The notes beneath the pieces were generated by a model. That model had not been told where the DNA came from and ran no database searches. It saw only the letters and a program-made list of their open reading frames with translations. Below, in pieces: positions 13,421-22,229 of a DNA stretch of 64,000 nucleotides (positions within the stretch are counted from its first letter, which is position 1; every line of letters begins with the position of its first letter). The translations under genes and the position numbers were made by a program. The DNA is from Ptychodera flava (Eukaryota; Hemichordata; Enteropneusta; Ptychoderidae). Location of the stretch: NCBI RefSeq assembly GCF_041260155.1, contig NW_027248278.1, positions 18,736,244-18,800,243 of the forward strand, read 5' to 3'.

Positions 13421-16400
13421 AATATGACAACAACGATTATGATGATGGCTTGTTATATTTGTTCAGTTTGAGGTGTCAGTGGTGGAAGTTGTGCAAAGAG
13501 CCCTGGGCATCGATTCGTACCCCCTCTCCCACCCCATGACTGACCCGGATGTAGATGACGTCAGCATCATTTTATCAAACTACGACGAAATAACCTATTA
13601 TAAAGGGATTTCTGTGGTCCGAATGCTACAAACGATGTTGGGCGATGATTCTTTTAGAGATGGCTTGATGGTAAGGCCAATTATTGGGAGGATTTTAAAA
13701 ATTTGCATCAACTCTGTGTATCCGACGTCACACCACATATCTTTCATCTCTATTGTTGGTATATTGGTGCCATAGTTTTTACGTCTTGACGTGATATACA
13801 AATTTAAAGAGCATCTTAGAGAGTTTTACTGCCGATTTTCTCATTGTTGTCGGGATAGTTAAGGTAGAACGCACCTCGGGGACAGACATTCGGACTCTCA
13901 AACTTTTACAATTCTCTTCTGATATACCACATGTGGGGGTTCATTTTAAAGCTCTTGGTGAAAGAAAACTTTTTACCGGCTTAGTTTTTCGAAATTCGAT
14001 TTTTTTTATTTTTTTCCATAGAGTTAACACAGGGATAGCGGCCATTTTGAATTTCTAATATCGGTAAATCTTGGGTAATTTGTTTCTCTAGTACCAAAAT
14101 TTGCACGGTGACCCCCTATTTTTATACTTGATTTTGAAAGAGAATGATTTGAAGATTCCTTGAGGAAAGTTAGAGCAAAAGTTTAAGTCTTTCACTTTCG
14201 AGGTGCATACTGTAACCTCCACAAATGTAATAATCTCCACAAATGTAATATCAACCACAATTGTAATAAAATCAACCACAAATGTAATAAAATAGTCAAC
14301 CATTCATGTAACAACCCGCAACCACAAATGTAATAAACAAATTAACCATAAATGTAATAAACTTGAACTTGCATATGTGATCATTTGTTTATCAATGCCC
14401 TGAGTAAATAATAACTTTAATAAGACTAGTGTAATGTTATTGCATACTTTCCTGAAACTAGGTTTCCTTTCCGAAACACAGAATAGAATACCTTGAGAAC
14501 GCTATCAGAAAACGGCGAGGTACTGATCAAACCGTTAGATAATGGAAGTGGAATAGCAGTTCTAGTAGACACTGATAATTACATAATAAGGAAGCGTCAA
14601 AATAACTCGTCAACCAGTGATACTACACAAAGTTTATGACAGATGACTCAGAACAAATAACAGAGAAATATAAAACCTTATAACAGCAAAACTTACGACA
14701 CAAAACATGTTGACGAGAACATATATTTCAATCTAGTAAAAAACAATACGAACACTACCTTGAACACAGTAGAACAAAATTAGACATCCTGGCATCCCTA
14801 GTGAAGGAACAAACTTCAAGTGGGACAACATAGGAATACAGACAATCTATCGATTATTCCACACAATTTATCCACTGAAGACGAATTTGAGGCCATTGAT
14901 TAAGAAAGTAAGGCAATTTTCGAAAAACGGCGTTAAAGGATCGTAGTGTTATACTGTCTTCCCCACTCTGGAGTAGAGACTGCACTGACACTCAGATTAC
15001 AGCTGTGTCTAGCCATGGCCAGTCAGTTCTGTACACAAAACAGGGAAACGTAAAATACACTTTCAAATATGCAAAACACACTAAACGCAAACAATTAAGA
15101 AATGAATAATGTGTGGAGTTGCTTTCCTTATTACATAGATCAATATTTAAGGGCTAATTCCTCAATTGCAACGACAAAATCGATTTATTACATTTATGAT
15201 TTACAAGTATTACATCTATGGGTGATTTTTTATTACATTTATGGTTACCATTTATTACATTTGTGGTTGGTGTTTTTATTACATTTATGGTTGATTTTTG
15301 TTGCATTTATGGGCGATATTACATTTATGGGTGCATTTTATTACAATTGTGGTTGATGTTACGTTTGTGGACATTATTACATTTGTGGAGGTTACACATA
15401 CTACCTTAATTGCAATATACCTGCGCAAGTTTAGGCAAGTAAATTTTAACACAATAATCTGACTCATATTAAATACAACTGACAACCGTACCTTTCACAT
15501 ATGAAGGAACCGCTACCGTTAGAAGCAAATCGGTCCAAGTCTATACTAAGGAAGGCTTGTATTTTACTTTTACAATTGAAATATCAAATTAAATAACATA
15601 AGATTGTATGTTTCGCTATCGCAGTCATACCTCAGGAAATACGAATACGGCAATGCCAACGCAGACGATCTGTGGGCAGAGCTTACCGAGGTGAGTCAAC
15701 ACTTTATATCGATCGTGTGTGTATTGCGTATATGTAGTTTTGGCGCACTTCGGTTCGGCGGTCTGCAATTTGCCGGTGTTGTTTATAGCGAGGATGAACA
15801 ATTACAACTACGTTACCAAAGAACGCGCATGCGCTCTGCATGATGTGTTAAATTGCAACAGTCTGGGGACGAATGTGGACCACCGCTGCGCAATTTGTAA
15901 CTATGGTTTCGGCGGACAATTACAGCTATAATTTTTGGTTTTACGCAGCTCTTGTGATTTCAATAGGTCAAAGGTCATTGAACTCCACAGTGAAAGGCGT
16001 ACACTGTGTGCCGAACACTGTAATGTTACTCACCAACAGTTCTCTTTACACGCACAAATTGGCTCGGTAGCTTCCTCTTTGAACAGAAGCAAAGAGCACA
16101 CAGTATACAGCATGTAATGACGGAGTACATCTCTAGATCTGTATATGGTTTTGAAGGTATACTGTCACCTGTTCCAATTTCGCCACAGTTACCATGGAAA
16201 GAGAAAATAACAGATTTTAAGCGAGTGGCCGCTTTTTAAAAACAGCGCCCTCACATGGGCATTTTGAATACCGAGGAATGCCCCTTTGACCATATATGGG
16301 CATAGTTAGATTACAGGTGACTGCATACTTTTGATCAGCTTGATTTTATTCGTACGTACCGATGACGTAACACAAATGCCGATCGTGATTGGCTTTCAGA

Positions 16401-19400
16401 TCTCTGGCAGCAACCCCGACATCAAGGAGGTGATGGATACGTGGATACTACAGCAGGGCTACCCCGTAGTTACTGTTACCCGGGAAACGCCCACTTCACG
16501 ACAACTTTCAGTGGAACAATCTCTGTTTCTGATAAAACCTGAGGGCACGACGTTTGATCTGACGACAGGAGAATTTGGGTGGGTGTATTAAAATTGGTAA
16601 CAATTCACCGACAAGGCAGGTGACGTATGACAATAACGGACGGGATGTTGATGAGAGTGTCCGAGAGTTTTCGACCAACGCAAATTTACATATATCCAAA
16701 GTAAAAGGGGCGTATCAGTCATTTTACTATTCAATTTCAGTGATACTGTACAATTTTTGCACCTGTAGCGGGCAGCAAGTGAAAATTACGTAATTTACGT
16801 ATTTAATATTACGTATTTACGTAAATTCTCGAGGGTATTCGAACTCACAACGTACAGCACCCAGTGTCCTAGCGAAGATGTCAGTATCAAAACCGCTCAG
16901 CTAAATCCTCACCCACCAAAAGAGTGGTTCTATAGCCGAGCTGTAGTACTAGTAGTTTCAAATTTTCTGACCTCGACCCACCCACACGCTGTGGAGTTCA
17001 TAACACGCCTGCACACACACACACTCGCTATCATGCATCGCCCACACATTTTATCAAGGCAATTGAAAGTCAATGCATGGCTGTATATAAAAAATGACAA
17101 AATTCCTTTAAAAGTTACAGGTGACAGAATGGCTTCAACGGTGACAGGCAACAAGAAGGATGTTAGACACTGTACGGCTTGTTGTATAAGCAAAAGAATG
17201 CATTTAACACCATCATAATAAGAATGCGAGTTAAAACGAAGACATCAGGGACTCCAATGAAAGTTCAAAGGTTATTGCATATCAGATCCAATTACTACAA
17301 CAGCCACACACGCGGAAACCTTTGAACGAATCGATTACGACAAAAGCTGTGTAATATATTAAAGCAATATAACAATGTAGACTTTTGCAATATTCAGCAT
17401 AATTTCGCCTCACATTTGCCATTCTCTGTTCAATATTTAGCTATGAATGGTATGTGCATTTCATGTACAATTCCCGTGATGCAATTCCTGTCACAGATGA
17501 ATGGATGAACAAAGGAAACAGTGAGTATACTTCGCCTTCTCGTTGAACTACATTTTAAAATATTGCTATACCTTTTATTTCACACTTATATGCTTACCTT
17601 TATATACAATATACTCCGGTGGCCTCTAATTTATCGTCATGGGACAGTCCTAGATGTCCCGTCATGCACTGCGGCCCCATGATGCCAATAGAACCATGAA
17701 CCACCTCTCGACAGATTGAAAAATCTTTCAGTACACAATATTTAGTATTGTTTTTTTTTCCATATCTATTTTCAGTTGAGCTGACAATACCAACATTGTC
17801 AAGCGAGCAGTGGGTTCAAGGAAACGTTGAACTGTCAAGCTTTCTTAGGGTGAACTATGATCTGAACAACTGGGAATTGATAATCGCACAGCTGACGACA
17901 GATCACTTGGTAAGAGTTCATATAGATGTTATTCTGAGTACCGTCTTAACCCAATAGTGGTCTTGCCATTGGACACAATGACGTCAGCAAAAGACTTTGG
18001 AAAGGCGGGAAAAGCATTTAAAATGTAGCCAGACATTAGAATAAAACTTTCGCTGAAAGATCCCTTCTTCGTTAAGAATGAAGCTTATCATAAATTACAT
18101 GATGTAGGACGGATGGCAACGTATCTACACATTAACTGTCAAGCGCATAGGAATTTTTTCTCTGAACCATTAAAGGTATACTGTCACCTGTTCCAATTTT
18201 GCCACAGTTACCATGGAAAGAGAAAATCTAACCAATCAGATTTTAAGCGGGTGGCTGCTTAAAAACAGCGCCCTCACACGGGAATTTAGAATACCAAGGA
18301 AGGCCCCTTTGACCATATATGAGCATATTTAGATTACAAGTAGCTGTTTTAAATGTCAGTACCCAAACATTGTCTAATAGACGAACGAAAACCTCCTATG
18401 GTCAGCTCTTTGACACTCTCTAAGGGATTCCAGACTAGTTCACCGTTTATACCTCTGTCGGGTCTACACAAGATCATTAACGAGTACGCCCTCACTGTGT
18501 TTTGCCTTAAAGGTATACAGCGAAGCTAGCAGGGCAGCCATAGTTGACGATGCTTTCCATCTTCAAAGGTGAGATATTCAGAGCTTTGACGACAGACAAT
18601 CAATGTAGTAAACAGTCTTATGGGTTGCTAAAAAGACAAAAACGCTTATCAAACAGGATGGCACTACTGTTAAGGATGACCAATAGGCATTTGTACAGAA
18701 GAATTTGTACACCGTGGTTCTGTGAGTTTAAAAGGTGCAATTATAATATCAATATAAATATGTAATTATATCACATCAAAATATCGATGGCAAAAATAAA
18801 GCGATCTGATCTGAAGACATGTGAAAATAACTGTGCTATACAGCACAGTTGACAGACGCGCTGTTATTCACAGAAAAAAATCATTGTAACGTTCCACCCC
18901 AGAATTTCAAAATGTTGTAATAAAATTGCAATGAACCTCCCCAGCAACGTCATTACGTGCAAATCATCTCAGAACACATTTAAAAGACATGTCGAAGTTT
19001 GTGAAGTTGCTATTAGCACGGATACTCTACACCGTGTAACAATTCCGCAACGTCTTCTAGTGTCCATAAACCCAAGGGGTGATTTGCTACATATTTCCAA
19101 AGTTATAATGACCCCAAAGTGACTGGTTAACTTAATCTATGCCATGGTAGTATGCGCCTCGAAAAAAGAAATATTTAAATTAACTTTGCTCAACCTTTCC
19201 CCTGGTAATATTTTCATCTGTTCTCTTTCAAAATTAAGAATAAAAATAAGACGTCACGGGGCAAATTTTGGTACCATGCAGGGCTTTCATTAAGTCGTGA
19301 AGTAGGGGGCCAGAATGATAAAGTACACGGCTTGCAGCTGCCATGACCACAAAGCGGTTGTCGTTGGGGGAGGGTCCGAGAGGGGGTGTTCCCCTCCCGG

Positions 19401-22179
19401 CCGAAGGCCGGAAACCCTATGAGCTAAAATTCACTTTTTACAGCTCACAGTCACTTGAATTTCTACTATTTTCAGGATCAGAATTGTCTGCAGTGTTCCA
19501 GGACAATTTGTGTTCATATCACAAAAGCCATTTTCCTAGGAGATTAGGCGTAAATGTGATAATTCATAATTAAAAATGATAAAATGTGGTAATGTTGACG
19601 ATGTTTTCAACAAAGAAAACTAGTCTTAGAATCTAAGAACCTCCATGCTTTTAGGAGGTAGACTAATGATACACTATTATTAATGATATAAATGTGATAT
19701 TGTAGATGATAGTGTTACATCTAGTCAGGGGATTGGGGATTCCCCTTCTCTAATGTTGGCACCCAAATTAATTTGTCAAGGGGGGACCACCCCCCATGAA
19801 ATGAAATGGTGCCAGTCACAACGTAGAGGTGAAATCCCCCCAGAAATTTTCAGGTAAAGGGTAAAAATCCCCTTTGTTGATGCCATCCTGGATGAAACAC
19901 TGATATTTTAAGCACAGTAAACGAGAAACGTTTCATGAATGTACTATGTTATGCTTAAAATTAAGAACCCTGATGTTATGTATGGAATCGGTAGATGAAG
20001 AACTTTTATACCACTAAGGAGGTAAAAAGGATAATTTATTTATCAAGAATGATAAAAAATGACAGTGATTACCATATTTCGCAAATAGAAACAAAGACCC
20101 TCAAGGTTATTTGACTATGTGGCTGTGCAAAGAACCTTGATATAGGATATGAAAATTTGTACGTTCAGAAGCTCACATTTGGACTAACCTGACCATCGTT
20201 TTTGAAGTGAATTTAGAGGTCTTTCGTATTTTAAACCACTCTGGGCGAATTCTTATTGGCGTGGATAGACCGAAAAGCAGTACATACCATACCTCCAGCT
20301 GGTTACATGCGTTCACATACTAAAATTCGAACTGTTATCGGGAAGTTTTTTCGTGAGAAAAAATCAGGCCATTGCCTTCAAAAACAGTTTAAATCCACGT
20401 AATTATCCTTCTCTTGTTTCTCGGTGCACTTCAAAACCTAAGATCGTACAGCGAAACTTGACCTTGCGATCGCTTCTGTCTTCATTTGTTCATCGACCAT
20501 TTTGAATTGAGCTTATGACGGCCTACAGGTGTAGTACGCACATTTTCATTGGCGAAGATAAAGGTCACCACATACAAATCAGCAATTCAGGTAACCAATG
20601 GAATCGTCCGTCGCAATTCCGATTTTTATTGAGGCAGTATATGCAAGACCGTGCTTTAACGTAGTACACTGCGATCGTAGCAGTCGCTCGTCTTCTAAAC
20701 TTGTTTCACATAAAAGCCGTTAAATAGTTTGATTACACAATTTGTGATACTTGTCCGTATCATTTCAGAAGGTAATTATATTTTAGCGATGAAAGAGCCA
20801 AATTTGAAAAAAGAGTAGCCGGCGAAATCGTGAGAGTAACCGGTCAATTTCACCGGCTGCCGGCTTTTAATGAAACGCCTGCCATGTAAATAAATCATCT
20901 GAAATTTACCAGTGTTTTAAATTCAAGATGACCGCGATCCCTGTGTTAATTCTACCGGAAAAATAAGTTTCGATTTTCACAGAGGTAAGGCGGTAAAAAC
21001 TTGAGTTTATACATGAGATGCAAAATTAACCCCACAAACGGTAGACAGAGAGACGTTGTAAACCTTTTAGAGTCATTCAGTTATGTTTTGATTTGATTGT
21101 TTTGCTGTGTTACAGGGCTGGACTATTGGACACACAGATTGCTCTACGTGTCACCTCGTATCTAACGGAAGAAGACAGCTATCTGCCGTGGGAGGCTGCA
21201 TATCGTGGTTTTCAATATCTTTCTGCTCGACTATATCTGACAGGCTCCTATGGGAAATTTCAGGCATGTTGGAGCTTGCATGTTTGCTTTGATATTCTGT
21301 GTTAATCGTCAAACACGACGTTCAATAAAAACTAAGCAAATAATCAGTACTAGAAATTATCAGATATGGTTAATGAGCATTTATACTATATATGGTAATT
21401 TTTCATCAAAATGAGGCTCTGACCTGTGCTATGATCTGGATCTAGGCTGTTGCTAGGCGACAAACCTTGAATAATATGGCGGCCTGTATGAAATAGCCGC
21501 CCTACTAAATCTGTTTTTCTGTTGATTTCTATCACATAATTAATTAGGACATTTGTTTATATCTACAAGTCAGATTATTTGTGCTCTAAACTTAACAGAA
21601 GCGGATGTTTTTATGCATATTTAGTGTTTAGATTTAGTTTAGAACTGAAAGTGTATAGACCACCCAATAAATAGTTATTTTGTGAGTCTGTCTGCCAACT
21701 GTTTGTCACTGATCTGCCATTTTTTTCGTTCCCTTTTGCAATCTATTCCTCCGTCAATATTTCCGTCTGGTACATCTTTCATGAAGAGCAAACCGAGCGA
21801 GAACAGCAACTGAATAATACGAACGTATTCGGCGATCAGAGATCTCCAAAATCGAAGATGTTTGATATGACCTGTACTCATATTTGTTACAATATAAAGG
21901 TCCGATTAAGCTTATCTTTTTACTATCTCAAATAATAAGCCGTTTATACAGGAACTGACGATGAGTGTTGTTGTTTTTTTTCAGAGATATGTCATCAGCC
22001 TCCTCAGTGATAAGTTTTCAGAATTGGGCTTCACTTTCACGAACAGCGACAGTGTGAAGACACGGTACCTAAGGGAAAAGTTGGTGAAAATGGCGTGTGA
22101 GCACGGCTATGCGTCGTGTACAGAGGGAGCGATGCAATATTTCACAAGTTGGCTGAACAGCAATATCCAGTAAGTCTCT

Positions 22180-22229
<50 letters not shown>

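Larger units (their letters stand above)
13859..15409 (+). mobile_element. MITE A copy 4, interrupted by element D
   Basis: The body is 13859-14210 and the last 8 bases (TACCTTAA) are at 15402-15409. The gap is filled by element D plus its 5-bp duplication CATAC. Confidence 0.85.

Noticed and set aside
13122-13422. Val/Ile-rich minus frame and Thr-rich plus frame
   Set aside because: Both come from imperfect trinucleotide repeats.
16331-16399. Upstream extension of aminopeptidase exon 8
   Set aside because: The frame is open, but neither upstream AG fits phase 0 and the residues lack M1 similarity.
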